DNA of 64,000 nt from Siphonobacter curvatus. GTDB lineage: Bacteria > Bacteroidota > Bacteroidia > Cytophagales > Spirosomataceae. The stretch is from the NCBI RefSeq assembly GCF_002943425.1, contig NZ_PTRA01000001.1, positions 2,046,001 through 2,110,000 on the forward strand, given 5' to 3'. Positions 17,626 to 25,786 of this stretch are shown in pieces (the stretch's first letter is position 1; each line of letters starts with the position of its first letter). The translations under genes were made by a program, and so were the position numbers. The notes below the pieces were generated by a model. That model did not search any database and was not told where the DNA came from. It worked only from the letters and a program-made list of their open reading frames with translations.

Positions 17626-18611
17626 GACTTATGCTCGTTTTGCGTAGCTTCCAGCAAGGCCCGTACGATGGCTCGCTTCGCCAGTTCAATTTTAAAGGTG
17701 TTGTGACCAAAGCCTTGGGCATTTGCCAAAATACTTTCGGCTACCTGTTGAAAATTCTCCCGGGTTGCCTGTTTGCCTTTCAGCAGGGTTTCGGCCTGCG
17801 TATCCCGCCAAGGTTTGTGAGCGACGCCGCCCAGGGCCAGCCGTACATCCGTGATGGTGGTACCGTCGAGTTCCAGAGCTGCGGCTACGGAAACCAAAGC
17901 AAAGGCATACGACTGCCGATCGCGAATTTTGACGTAGGTATAGTGGTCAGCAAAGCCTTTCGCCGGCAATTCAATAGCCGTAATCAGTTCGTCGGCTTGC
18001 AGGGTATTGTCCAGGTGCGGCGTATCGCCGGGCAATCGGTGAAATTCCAGAAAAGGAATACTCCGTTCGCCGCGTTTGCTTTTCACGTGTACCGTCGCGT
18101 CAAGAGCGGCTAGAGCCACGCACATGTCCGAAGGATGGGTAGCAATACATGATTCACTATGCCCCAGGATAGCGTGGATTCGGTTAAATCCATTGATGGC
18201 CGAGCAGCCCGAACCTGGCTCGCGTTTATTACAGGGAGTGGCGGTGTCGTAGAAATAATAGCAACGGGTTCGCTGCATCAGGTTGCCGCCGTCGGTAGCC
18301 ATGTTCCGTAATTGCGGGGAAGCTCCGGCCAGAATGGCTTGAGCCAGCAGCGGGTAACGTTGCTCCACGAGGGGATGGTACGCCGTGTCGGCATTACGCA
18401 TTAGGGCACCCATGCGGATGCCGCCCGACTCTGTTTCTTCAATTTCCTGTAAAGGCAAGTGATTAATATCGATCAGGTGCTGGGGATGGGTTACATTTTC
18501 CTTCATCAAGTCGATGAGGTTGGTACCTCCTGCCACAAAATCAGCTCCGTCAACCTTTTCTTCTACGGCTGTATCGAGTCCGTAGGCACGTGTATACGAG
18601 AAGGGATTCAT
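17622..18611 (-). CDS. paoB: FAD-binding subunit of aldehyde oxidoreductase (YagS/PaoB type)
   Basis: A 329-residue FAD subunit of the xanthine-oxidase family. FAD-binding turns are VAGGTNLIDLMKENV at about residues 27-41 and ATDGGNLMQRTRCYYF near 106. The insert containing RTRCYYF, CNKREPGSGCSA and a later ESCIATHPSDMC provides four or more cysteines and matches the extra [4Fe-4S] site that sets PaoB-like FAD subunits apart from ordinary xanthine dehydrogenases. Overlaps with both neighbours are 4 bases. Confidence 0.9.
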   Translation of the reverse strand: MNPFSYTRAYGLDTAVEEKVDGADFVAGGTNLIDLMKENVTHPQHLIDINHLPLQEIEETESGGIRMGALMRNADTAYHPLVEQRYPLLAQAILAGASPQLRNMATDGGNLMQRTRCYYFYDTATPCNKREPGSGCSAINGFNRIHAILGHSESCIATHPSDMCVALAALDATVHVKSKRGERSIPFLEFHRLPGDTPHLDNTLQADELITAIELPAKGFADHYTYVKIRDRQSYAFALVSVAAALELDGTTITDVRLALGGVAHKPWRDTQAETLLKGKQATRENFQQVAESILANAQGFGHNTFKIELAKRAIVRALLEATQNEHKS

Positions 18612-19156
18612 GCGTGTTCCCCCCTTTCATGCATTACCTGATCAATGGCGTCTACAATGTTGGAATAAGCTCCGCAACGACAAAGGTTACCACTCATCAG
18701 TTCCCGGATCTCTGCTCTGGACTGAGCTTTGCCTTCGTTCATCAAGCCAATGGCCGAACAAATCTGTCCGGGCGTACAGTAGCCGCACTGGAATGCGTCG
18801 TGTTCCACAAAGGCTTCCTGCAATGGGTGAAGTTCTTCGCCTTTGGCCAGCCCTTCAATAGTCGTAATTTCATTTCCTTCCTGCATCACGGCTAGCGTCA
18901 GGCAAGAATTTATACGTTTACCGTTCACCAGTACGGTGCAGGCTCCGCACTGACCGTGGTCGCAGCCTTTTTTGGTACCCGTCAGGTCCATGTGCTCCCG
19001 CAGAGCGTCGAGTAAGGTAGTCCAGGGGGCAAGCGGGAGCCTTTTTTCTACACCGTTAATTTTTAAGGTAATCAGGCTCGTTGGCGAAACGCTGGATGTA
19101 GCCACCCCGGGGGATGAAATACCCGGTAGCGTTTCAGTTTCTAAAATCGCAGACAT
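18608..19156 (-). CDS. paoA: 2Fe-2S subunit of aldehyde oxidoreductase (YagT/PaoA type)
   Basis: The small iron-sulfur subunit, 182 residues from ATG 19156; a TTG 20 codons upstream is an alternative start. Plant-type ferredoxin cysteines are in GCDHGQCGACTV (near residue 84) and the second cluster in FQCGYCTPGQIC plus NLCRCGAY. The N-terminus (about 30 residues, Ser/Thr-rich) lacks a twin-arginine motif with either start, unlike E. coli PaoA, which is exported by Tat. So this complex may stay in the cytoplasm. First gene of the operon paoA-paoB-paoC. Confidence 0.9.
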   Translation of the reverse strand: MSAILETETLPGISSPGVATSSVSPTSLITLKINGVEKRLPLAPWTTLLDALREHMDLTGTKKGCDHGQCGACTVLVNGKRINSCLTLAVMQEGNEITTIEGLAKGEELHPLQEAFVEHDAFQCGYCTPGQICSAIGLMNEGKAQSRAEIRELMSGNLCRCGAYSNIVDAIDQVMHERGEHA

Positions 19157-19303
19157 ACGTTCAAGATGTTTGGATGGATGAATTCCGAGAGGACGGTCGG
19201 AAGCGTTTTTGTCCAAACCCTTAAAATTGATGTGCCAGCTAACCTGTAGATTTGAGTAAACGAAGAGATCCCGGAATAAAGGCCATGCGTAGCAGGAACA
19301 AGC

Positions 19304-19438
19304 TTAATGCCACTTCGACGGAATCGGCTCTTTAAACTTTTTTGATGGACGTGGAGCGTCTTGGTCAAGAATCCGTAGGGTGTTGACCATTGAAAATAAA
19401 ACTAGGATTACGAGTGAAAGGACGATGAAGAGTAACAT
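19304..19438 (-). CDS. small single-span membrane protein (44 aa)
   Basis: An open frame of 44 codons from ATG 19438 to TAA 19304, on the same strand and 148 bp upstream of paoA. Residues 1-18 are a strong transmembrane helix (MLLFIVLSLVILVLFSMV) and the rest is polar and Lys/Pro-rich (PSKKFKEPIPSKWH). I know no family for it. Its clean hydrophobic-polar design and position upstream of the oxidoreductase operon support a real gene, but there is no clear ribosome binding site. Confidence 0.45.
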   Translation of the reverse strand: MLLFIVLSLVILVLFSMVNTLRILDQDAPRPSKKFKEPIPSKWH

Positions 19439-19502
19439 GGCGGTGTCTCAAAATTTGTCCATTATGCGTTAAAAAACTGTACCATTTCAAAACATACGTT
19501 AT

Positions 19503-19536
19503 AAAAAAAGCTCGGACCTTGATCCGAGCTTTTTTT
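19503..19536. terminator. bidirectional intrinsic terminator
   Basis: AAAAAAAGCTCGGA (19503-19516) pairs with TCCGAGCTTTTTTT (19523-19536). It ends the first response regulator gene on the minus strand. Confidence 0.8.
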
Positions 19537-19552
19537 ATATGAGTTCATACCG

Positions 19553-19963
19553 TTAAGGTAACCGGGCCGTGAGTGACCAAAAATCAAAAACCAGGGTCCA
19601 GACGTTCTTAAAATCCTGATAACTCTGCGGTTTTTCCAAGAATGAACTGGCTCCATTGAAGTAGGCTTTATTCACAATTTGCGGATCATCGCTGGAAGAC
19701 ATCATAACGATGGGCAAGTGCTTCCATTTCGGAGATGATTTCAAAGCCATCACCAATTCCAGGCCATTCATACGGGGCAACTCGTAATCCAGTAGGAGCA
19801 AAGCAGGTTTCACCGGCGAGCTTTCCAGGATTTCAAGGGCCTGCAGGCCATCTTCCGCAAAAAGAATATTACAGGTCTGGTTACTTTTCTGGTAACTCCA
19901 TTCCAGTAAAAAACGATGATCTGGGTTATCTTCTACAACCAGAAAAAGCGGCTTAGGCTTCAT
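19553..19963 (-). CDS. single-domain response regulator (CheY/Rcp1-like)
   Basis: A 136-residue receiver domain with no output domain. Acidic pocket VVEDNPDHR, phospho-acceptor Asp in LLLLDYELPRMNG (about residue 57), Ser in MMSSSDD and the conserved Lys in FLEKPQ are all in place. Such proteins in Bacteroidota usually relay phosphate between histidine kinases or act by protein contact. A paralogue follows upstream at 20081-20518; no kinase is adjacent. Confidence 0.9.
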   Translation of the reverse strand: MKPKPLFLVVEDNPDHRFLLEWSYQKSNQTCNILFAEDGLQALEILESSPVKPALLLLDYELPRMNGLELVMALKSSPKWKHLPIVMMSSSDDPQIVNKAYFNGASSFLEKPQSYQDFKNVWTLVFDFWSLTARLP

Positions 19964-20080
19964 ATCCTGATTTATTATTTATTGTCGGCTTAACAAATTA
20001 CTACTCCCATCCACTCATTGAATGCCTACTTGCATTGAGGTAAAAAAACGAATGATGGGAGCAAGATAGTATAAAATCAC

Positions 20081-20518
20081 TTACGACACACCTTGCGATA
20101 CCGCGTAGGTAGGCAATTTGGCCGTATTCGTCCAAAAGCCATACAGGGCATCCCAGAGGGAAGACAGCGTATGGTAGTTGTCGGGCTTTACCAAATACGA
20201 GTTAGCACCCATCGAATAGGCATCGTGAATAAGCCGGGGATTGTTGGACGTCGTCAGCATTACCACGGGCATACCTTTCCAGCGAGCCGAGGATTTAAGC
20301 TTCTGAAGCAGTTCCAATCCATTCATACCCGGCATATTAATATCAACTAACATGACGGAAGGCCGTACGGGTGATTGTTCAAGTAATTTAAGTGCTTCAC
20401 GCCCGTCTTCAGCAAAAACCAGATCACATTGATAAGATCCTTCCTGATACGCCAAATTCAATAAATCGCGATCGTCAGCGTCATCATCGACGATTAAAAA
20501 AAGCGGTTTTGTAGCCAT
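20081..20518 (-). CDS. single-domain response regulator (CheY/Rcp1-like), paralogue
   Basis: A 145-residue receiver-only protein similar to its neighbour at 19553-19963. Motifs: IVDDDADDRDLL, VMLVDINMPGMNGLELL with the phospho-Asp near residue 60, MLTTSNNP and SYLVKPDNY with the conserved Lys. The two genes are tandem duplicates 117 bp apart on the same strand. The sensor partner is not in this part of the window. Confidence 0.9.
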   Translation of the reverse strand: MATKPLFLIVDDDADDRDLLNLAYQEGSYQCDLVFAEDGREALKLLEQSPVRPSVMLVDINMPGMNGLELLQKLKSSARWKGMPVVMLTTSNNPRLIHDAYSMGANSYLVKPDNYHTLSSLWDALYGFWTNTAKLPTYAVSQGVS

Positions 20519-20843
20519 TGGAAATAGGAGTGAGTGACCAGAACTTCCAGGCTGTAAGGGTCACGGGTGAATACCAATTGATGCTACTAAAGAACTGGAA
20601 GAGAATCATGCACGACAACCATTCCTGAAATAGGCGGTAGCGTATAAAACCTTCAATAGAGCTGATATAAGGAGAAAGGCGTTCTAAAGGTATAGCATTT
20701 ATCTGAATAACAAGCATTTATCTGAAATGAATCCACCTGATTGTAAAAAAAGACGTTGAATTCTTAGAGTAGAACTTTAGTGAATAGGTAAGAATCGTTT
20801 AATCCTTAGAAGCTTAAAGCATCAGTTTATTTCTGTTTAATGC
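20519..20843. other. gene-free stretch
   Basis: The leader of the response-regulator gene and AT-rich spacer. I see no gene, repeat or clear promoter box. Confidence 0.4.
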
Positions 20844-20884
20844 TAAAAAAAGCTGGGTACGTTAATGGATAAGTACCCAGCTTC
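20844..20884 (-). terminator. terminator of the HipA-like/DUF3037 operon
   Basis: GCTGGGTAC pairs with GTACCCAGC, preceded by an A7 run on the plus strand, which gives T7 after the stem on the minus strand, directly past the DUF3037 stop. Confidence 0.75.
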
Positions 20885-20886
20885 TC

Positions 20887-21270
20887 TCATAACACAAGCT
20901 GTTCGTGCAGGCGATGCAGTGTTTCCTGAGCGTCGTGGCATAGGCCCGTATGTACCGGGGAGGTTTGGACCACCGTACTACGATTGGCCGTCAGCCAACG
21001 AAAACGCGATACTACGGGTAATTGCCCGATGACGCCGCCTTCTTTCCGACCATTGCATACTTTCTGGAAGGCAAGAAGCCGTTCGTTTAATTCTTCCTGG
21101 TCGACACTTCCCGCAAAAGCCCGTAATCGCTCTTCAATCAAACTGAATTTGGTTTGCAGGAATCCCTGGGCAGGGCAATATAGAATGACGCCTACGTTCA
21201 GAAATTCTTCCCGTTCCACCCGGGGCATAACGCGGATGACAGCGTATTCAAATAAGTGCATTTCTTGCAT
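20887..21270 (-). CDS. DUF3037 family protein
   Basis: A 127-residue protein of the DUF3037 family, starting at ATG 21270 (MQEMHLFEYAVIRVMPR); a TTG six codons upstream is less likely. Family hallmarks are the strand YAVIRVMPRVEREEFLNVGV and ILYCP followed by a helix-rich second half. The start lies inside the 3' end of the HipA-like kinase gene (23-bp overlap), so the pair is co-translated. DUF3037 genes are regularly found next to HipA-like kinases; the biochemical role is unknown. Confidence 0.88.
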   Translation of the reverse strand: MQEMHLFEYAVIRVMPRVEREEFLNVGVILYCPAQGFLQTKFSLIEERLRAFAGSVDQEELNERLLAFQKVCNGRKEGGVIGQLPVVSRFRWLTANRSTVVQTSPVHTGLCHDAQETLHRLHEQLVL

Positions 21271-22039
21271 GTTGTGCTTCTTTAACAAAGAATTCTGACG
21301 AAGCGAGCCGGGCTTCTAAAAACTGGATGTAGGCCTGTCGTTGCTCAAGGGGTGATGTAAAAGGAGATTCACCCGTAAGCCAGTCGTCGGGAATGAGTGA
21401 AACAATGGCCCGGATGCGTTCAGAGCTAAGTCGGGTACGGAAATCCGCGTTAACGGCTTCGAGTTCCGAAGCCGAGGGCAACAGGACGTGGTCTTTAATG
21501 AAGGGGAAAGGCCGTTGATGTTGCTGTTCCCAGTTTTGCCAAGAATGATGGAAGTACAGCGAAGCTCCGTGATCGATCAGCCAAAGTTCCTGGTGCCAGA
21601 TGAGCATGTTGGTATTGCGAGCCGTACGATCTACGTTCATGACCAGGCTATCGAGCCAAACAATCTCGGAAGCCATACGGGCATCAACCGTATTCACTAC
21701 AGCGTCGAACGTGATGGCTCCCGAGAGGTAATGCAAGGCCAGATTGAGGCCCGCACTAAACTTAAGCAGGTCCTGTATTTCTTCGTCGGGTTCAGTACGG
21801 CTCAGTATGGGATCGAGTTCACAAAACACAATCTCGGGTACCCGTAAGCCCAGCGTACGGGCAATTTCTCCGGCAATCAGTTCTGCAATCAGAGCCTTAA
21901 CGCCCTGGCCAGCCCCGCGAAATTTCAGTACATACAAAAAACCATCATCGGCTTCGACGATAGCGGGCAAAGAACCCCCTTCCCGCAGGGGCGTAACGTA
22001 CCGGGTAACCCGTACGGTTCGGAGTGGAGATTCGGTCAC
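21248..22039 (-). CDS. HipA-like family kinase
   Basis: A 263-residue protein of the HipA-like kinase family, much shorter than HipA toxin (440) and without its N-terminal subdomain. Nucleotide-handling elements are visible: LYVLKFRGAGQGVKALIAE with the probable ATP lysine near residue 39, catalytic loop MNVDRTARNTNMLI near 133 and the metal-binding LIDHGASL near 152. It shares an overlap with DUF3037 downstream. Whether the pair is a toxin-antitoxin unit or a housekeeping kinase module cannot be told from sequence. Confidence 0.82.
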   Translation of the reverse strand: MTESPLRTVRVTRYVTPLREGGSLPAIVEADDGFLYVLKFRGAGQGVKALIAELIAGEIARTLGLRVPEIVFCELDPILSRTEPDEEIQDLLKFSAGLNLALHYLSGAITFDAVVNTVDARMASEIVWLDSLVMNVDRTARNTNMLIWHQELWLIDHGASLYFHHSWQNWEQQHQRPFPFIKDHVLLPSASELEAVNADFRTRLSSERIRAIVSLIPDDWLTGESPFTSPLEQRQAYIQFLEARLASSEFFVKEAQHARNALI

Positions 22040-22387
22040 GAGTGGTTCATTTAAAAACTGGAAAGTTACAAAGGTACGTAGCCATACCGGGTCGTCGCTG
22101 AAAAAGCGTAGGCGTGTATAAGCTTTCGTTCACTGTTTATAAATATGAATTTGACAAAACAAATTCAGAGAATATGAGTAAATACGAAAGAACTGAATTT
22201 GAAAAATATCGTAATCGCTTGCCTGTCAGCGAACGACGTTCGTTATTTTGAAATAATTCAGGCTTACACACTTGTTTAAACCCAGTACTGCTTCGGTTTC
22301 TGGAAGAAATGAAGCCGAAAAAGGTTCTGGGTATGTCGTATCAACTGGCTCAAACCATTTGAGCTTCAGCATTAACACCTTGATCGC
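22040..22387. other. divergent intergenic region
   Basis: 348 bp between divergent genes. The only frame of note is 25 codons at 22174-22251 (MSKYERTEF...), too short and without clear ribosome binding site to call. Otherwise nothing supported. Confidence 0.4.
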
Positions 22388-23314
22388 ATGACTGAATCAT
22401 TATTTGGTGCACCCAAAATCCCGTTAGACAATCTTTCGCTGATTGAAAAAGACGCCCCAAACCTGATTTTGTGGGCGGTGCCGGCGATGATCCTTTTCAC
22501 CGCTATCGAAATTCTCATTACGTATTTTCAGGAAAAGCCCTATTATGAAAAACAGGAAACCATTGGTTCCGTACTGGTGGGACTCGGTTCACTGGCGGTG
22601 GGAGCTTCCCTGAAATTTGCCCTGCTCTTTGCAGTGGTATGGCTGTACAATCAGTTACCCTGGCGAATGTCGCTCAACTGGTGGACGTTCATTCCCTGTT
22701 ACGTTATTTTTGACCTCTGTAGTTACTGGGCTCACCGCATTTCGCACGAGCAGCGTTTCTGGTGGGCTACGCACGTGGTACACCATTCGGGCGAGCGGTA
22801 CAACCTGAGCGTATCCTTTCGTCTGAGCTGGATTCAGAACCTGAAGACCATTTTCTTCTTACCCGTTGCCCTGATTGGTTTTCACCCGATCATCTTTTTT
22901 ACTACCAATCAGGTAGCGGTACTGTTCCAGTTCTGGGTACATACCGAGTACATTCGCCGCATGCCCCGCTGGGTTGAGTACATTTTTGCAACGCCCTCCA
23001 ACCACCGGGTCCACCACGGTTCGCAACCCAAGTACATCGATAAGAACTACGGAGCTACCTTTATATTCTGGGACCGGATTTTCGGAACGTATCAGCTAGA
23101 GGAAGAACCACCCATCTACGGCATCACCACGAATATTAGTAATAAAGCCAATCCCCTGATGATTAACTTTCACGAAGTGGCCGACATTGTTAGAGACGTC
23201 AAGGGGGCCAAAGGGCTGCGAAAGAAACTGTTTTACATCTTTGGTAGTCCGATTAAGGTAGACGAAGAGAAAAAACGCAATGCCGCCGAGCGAAAAATAA
23301 GTGAAGTGGCCTGA
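22388..23314 (+). CDS. sterol desaturase / fatty acid hydroxylase family protein
   Basis: A 308-residue membrane di-iron hydroxylase, shorter than the paralogue at 8267-9490. Histidine boxes HRISHE (about residue 117), HVVHHS (about 130) and HRVHHG (about 216) are intact, with four to five transmembrane helices around them. The substrate is unknown. Single gene with its own terminator. Confidence 0.9.
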   Translation: MTESLFGAPKIPLDNLSLIEKDAPNLILWAVPAMILFTAIEILITYFQEKPYYEKQETIGSVLVGLGSLAVGASLKFALLFAVVWLYNQLPWRMSLNWWTFIPCYVIFDLCSYWAHRISHEQRFWWATHVVHHSGERYNLSVSFRLSWIQNLKTIFFLPVALIGFHPIIFFTTNQVAVLFQFWVHTEYIRRMPRWVEYIFATPSNHRVHHGSQPKYIDKNYGATFIFWDRIFGTYQLEEEPPIYGITTNISNKANPLMINFHEVADIVRDVKGAKGLRKKLFYIFGSPIKVDEEKKRNAAERKISEVA

Positions 23315-23330
23315 GCCATGAATCCATTGG

Positions 23331-23365
23331 AAAAGGTGTAACGCTGCAGCGTTGCACCTTTTTTT
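23331..23365 (+). terminator. intrinsic terminator
   Basis: AAAAGGTGTAACGCTGC/GCAGCGTTGCACCTTTT, nearly perfect, then more T, just after the hydroxylase gene and 14 bp before pxpB. Confidence 0.75.
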
Positions 23366-23378
23366 GTAGTTTGCCGTC

Positions 23379-24062
23379 ATGATACCTCCTGTACACTGCT
23401 ACGTACTATCGGAACGGGCCCTGGTCATTGCCTGGGTGCAGCGAATCGATCCAGCCATTGCCGCCTCGATACGAAAGCTTCAAAAGCAACTGACTAACCA
23501 ACCCTTCGAAGGAATGCTGGAACTGGTGCCTGCGTACGCATCCCTCACTGTTTTCTACGATCCCTTGCGGGTACGGAACCAGTACGCCACCTCAAACAGC
23601 CAGCGTTGGGTGGAGGCTTACCTTTGGCAACACATCGAAAAGGAACAGGATCAGGTGGTTACTTCGGCAAGTCGGCACATCGAAATTCCCGTGCAGTATG
23701 GTGGTGTGAACGGGCCGGATTTGCCTTACGTTGCTCAACACTGTGGTCTGAGCGAAGCCGAAGTGATTGACTGGCATAGTCGGGCCGTGTACCAGGTTTA
23801 TCTGCTGGGCTTTGTACCAGGCTTTGCTTATCTGGGTGGCCTGAACGAAAAACTGGCAACTCCCCGAAAGCATACGCCCCGCCAGGGTGTACCCGCCGGG
23901 TCGGTGGGGATTGCCGGTGCCCAGACGGGTATCTATCCCGTCCCGATTACGGGAGGCTGGCAAATCATTGGTCGTACCTCACTTACCCTTTTTGATGTAC
24001 GGGAGAATCCCCCGGCCCGTTTGCAGGCGGGGGATACCGTTACTTTCGTCCCGATTTCGTAA
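23379..24062 (+). CDS. pxpB: 5-oxoprolinase subunit PxpB (KipI family)
   Basis: A 227-residue PxpB/KipI-family protein (carboxyltransferase domain, subdomain C/D). With PxpA and PxpC it forms the ATP-dependent bacterial 5-oxoprolinase, which opens pyroglutamate to glutamate. Typical segments: VPAYASLTVFYDP, VPGFAYLGGL, TPRKHTPRQGVPAGSVGIAG and YPVPITGGWQIIGRT. It starts an operon pxpB-pxpC-pxpA-transporter on the plus strand; pxpC begins 4 bp after its stop. Confidence 0.94.
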   Translation: MIPPVHCYVLSERALVIAWVQRIDPAIAASIRKLQKQLTNQPFEGMLELVPAYASLTVFYDPLRVRNQYATSNSQRWVEAYLWQHIEKEQDQVVTSASRHIEIPVQYGGVNGPDLPYVAQHCGLSEAEVIDWHSRAVYQVYLLGFVPGFAYLGGLNEKLATPRKHTPRQGVPAGSVGIAGAQTGIYPVPITGGWQIIGRTSLTLFDVRENPPARLQAGDTVTFVPIS

Positions 24063-24066
24063 GCCC

Positions 24067-25041
24067 ATGATCGCACGTGTTGTAAAAGCTGGCGTACTGA
24101 CCACGGTACAGGACTTGGGCCGAGCTGGGTATCGATCCCAGGGGGTAGTCGTTGGAGGGGCCATGGACGGCTTTGCCCATCGCATCAGCAATTCGTTGGT
24201 GGGAAACTCCGCTGAATGGGCCACGCTGGAAGTGACCTTCGGCGGACTGGAGTTATACTTCGAAGCAGAGAGTTGGATTGCCATTACCGGGCACGGTGTC
24301 GCCGTACGGATCGATGGTACCGAGGCTGATTGTTGGCGGCCGTTGCGGATAGCGGCGGGTAGCCGCCTGCAACTCGCTTATACGGGTCAGGGCTGTCGAA
24401 GTTATGTTGCCATACGGGGTGGTTGGCAGGTACCCGAGGTGCTGGGAAGTTACAGTACCTATTTGCCCGCTGGCTGGGGTGGTTACGAGGGCAGGGCGTT
24501 AAGAACCGGCGATGTGCTGACTTACGGGCAAAACCTGCCACCGCTGCATCCCTCGTTAAACTGGTCGCTGGCACCAGCGGCTCTGCCTGCGTACCAGACA
24601 CATCCTACGGTACGCGTGATTCGCGGGCCTGAATGGGGATTCTTTACGCCGGAAAGTCAGCGAGCGTTTAGCAGACAGTCGCATGAAGTATTGCCCCAGA
24701 GCAATCGGATGGGGTATCGACTGGAAGCCCGGATGCAAAAACTACGAACGACTGAATTGCTCTCTACGGCCGTAACGGCGGGAACGATACAGGTCTTACC
24801 CGATGGAAATTTAGTGGTCCTCATGAACGATGCTCCCACGACTGGGGGCTATCCCCGGATTGCTCAGGTCATCGAGCCGGATTTGAGCGTAATGGCCCAG
24901 CTGGTGCGTGGAAATCAGGTTCAATTCTCGTTATTAAGTCCGGAGCAGGCTGAAGATAAATATGTACAATACCAGGAATTTACCCGGAACCTGGAAGAAA
25001 CGTTAGTTCAACGCTTACACCCTACTACTAATGTTCATTGA
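24067..25041 (+). CDS. pxpC: 5-oxoprolinase subunit PxpC (KipA family)
   Basis: A 324-residue biotin-dependent-carboxyltransferase-like protein of the KipA/PxpC family. ATG 24067 ([19 protein letters not shown]) is chosen because it matches the family N-terminus exactly; the frame is open for 60 codons upstream but that lies inside pxpB. Further signatures: [53 protein letters not shown] and [13 protein letters not shown]. Ends 11 bp inside pxpA. Confidence 0.94.
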   Translation: MIARVVKAGVLTTVQDLGRAGYRSQGVVVGGAMDGFAHRISNSLVGNSAEWATLEVTFGGLELYFEAESWIAITGHGVAVRIDGTEADCWRPLRIAAGSRLQLAYTGQGCRSYVAIRGGWQVPEVLGSYSTYLPAGWGGYEGRALRTGDVLTYGQNLPPLHPSLNWSLAPAALPAYQTHPTVRVIRGPEWGFFTPESQRAFSRQSHEVLPQSNRMGYRLEARMQKLRTTELLSTAVTAGTIQVLPDGNLVVLMNDAPTTGGYPRIAQVIEPDLSVMAQLVRGNQVQFSLLSPEQAEDKYVQYQEFTRNLEETLVQRLHPTTNVH

Positions 25042-25756
25042 TATTAATTGTGATCTGGGCGAGAGTTTTGGAGCCTATACCCTGGGCAACGATGAAGCCC
25101 TAATGCCGTTTATTACTTCTGCGAATATTGCCTGCGGTATGCACGCGGGTGATCCACGAATCATGCATCAGACCGTGCAGACCTGTGTACGGCAGGGCGT
25201 AGCCATCGGGGCTCATCCGGGCTTTGCGGATTTGTCTGGTTTTGGCCGAAGAACCATGGGTATTAGTCCAGCCGAAGCTTATGATCTGGTACTCTATCAG
25301 ATCGGAGCTTTGTACGGATTCGTGAAAGCGGCCGGAGCCCGGCTGCACCACGTCAAACCCCACGGGGCTCTGTACAATCAGGCTGCCAAAGATCCCGCTC
25401 TGGCCGAAGCCATTGCCCGGGCGGTGAAAGATTTTGATTCACAATTATTTTTATACGGACTGGCTGGAAGTGCTCTCGTGGAAGAGGCGAAGCGACTAGG
25501 CGTACGAACCTGTAGTGAAATTTTTGCCGATCGAACGTACCAGTCAGATGGGACGCTTACGCCCCGCACCAACCCAAATGCCTTGATTCACGACCCGGCT
25601 CAGGCCGTTGGGCAGGTGATGCAATTCATCCAAGAAAAGGAAAACTGGGCCGAGACGGTATGCATTCATGGCGATGGGGCACAGGCTGTTTCCTTTGCTC
25701 AGGCTCTGTACACTCATTTTCAGGAACAAGGCATTCAGCCTCAGTCACCCGTTTAG
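25031..25756 (+). CDS. pxpA: 5-oxoprolinase subunit PxpA (LamB/YcsF family)
   Basis: The 241-residue LamB/YcsF-family subunit PxpA. Family motifs: [12 protein letters not shown] at the start, [42 protein letters not shown] and [10 protein letters not shown]. Start ATG 25031 overlaps the pxpC end by 11 bp, so the two are coupled. Completes the three-subunit oxoprolinase. Confidence 0.95.
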   Translation: MFIDINCDLGESFGAYTLGNDEALMPFITSANIACGMHAGDPRIMHQTVQTCVRQGVAIGAHPGFADLSGFGRRTMGISPAEAYDLVLYQIGALYGFVKAAGARLHHVKPHGALYNQAAKDPALAEAIARAVKDFDSQLFLYGLAGSALVEEAKRLGVRTCSEIFADRTYQSDGTLTPRTNPNALIHDPAQAVGQVMQFIQEKENWAETVCIHGDGAQAVSFAQALYTHFQEQGIQPQSPV

Positions 25757-25786
25757 TAAGTAAATTACTCCCTTTTTCTTTCATAT

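Noticed and set aside
22174-22251. 25-codon frame MSKYERTEF
   Set aside because: Too short, no ribosome binding site, no sign of conservation available.
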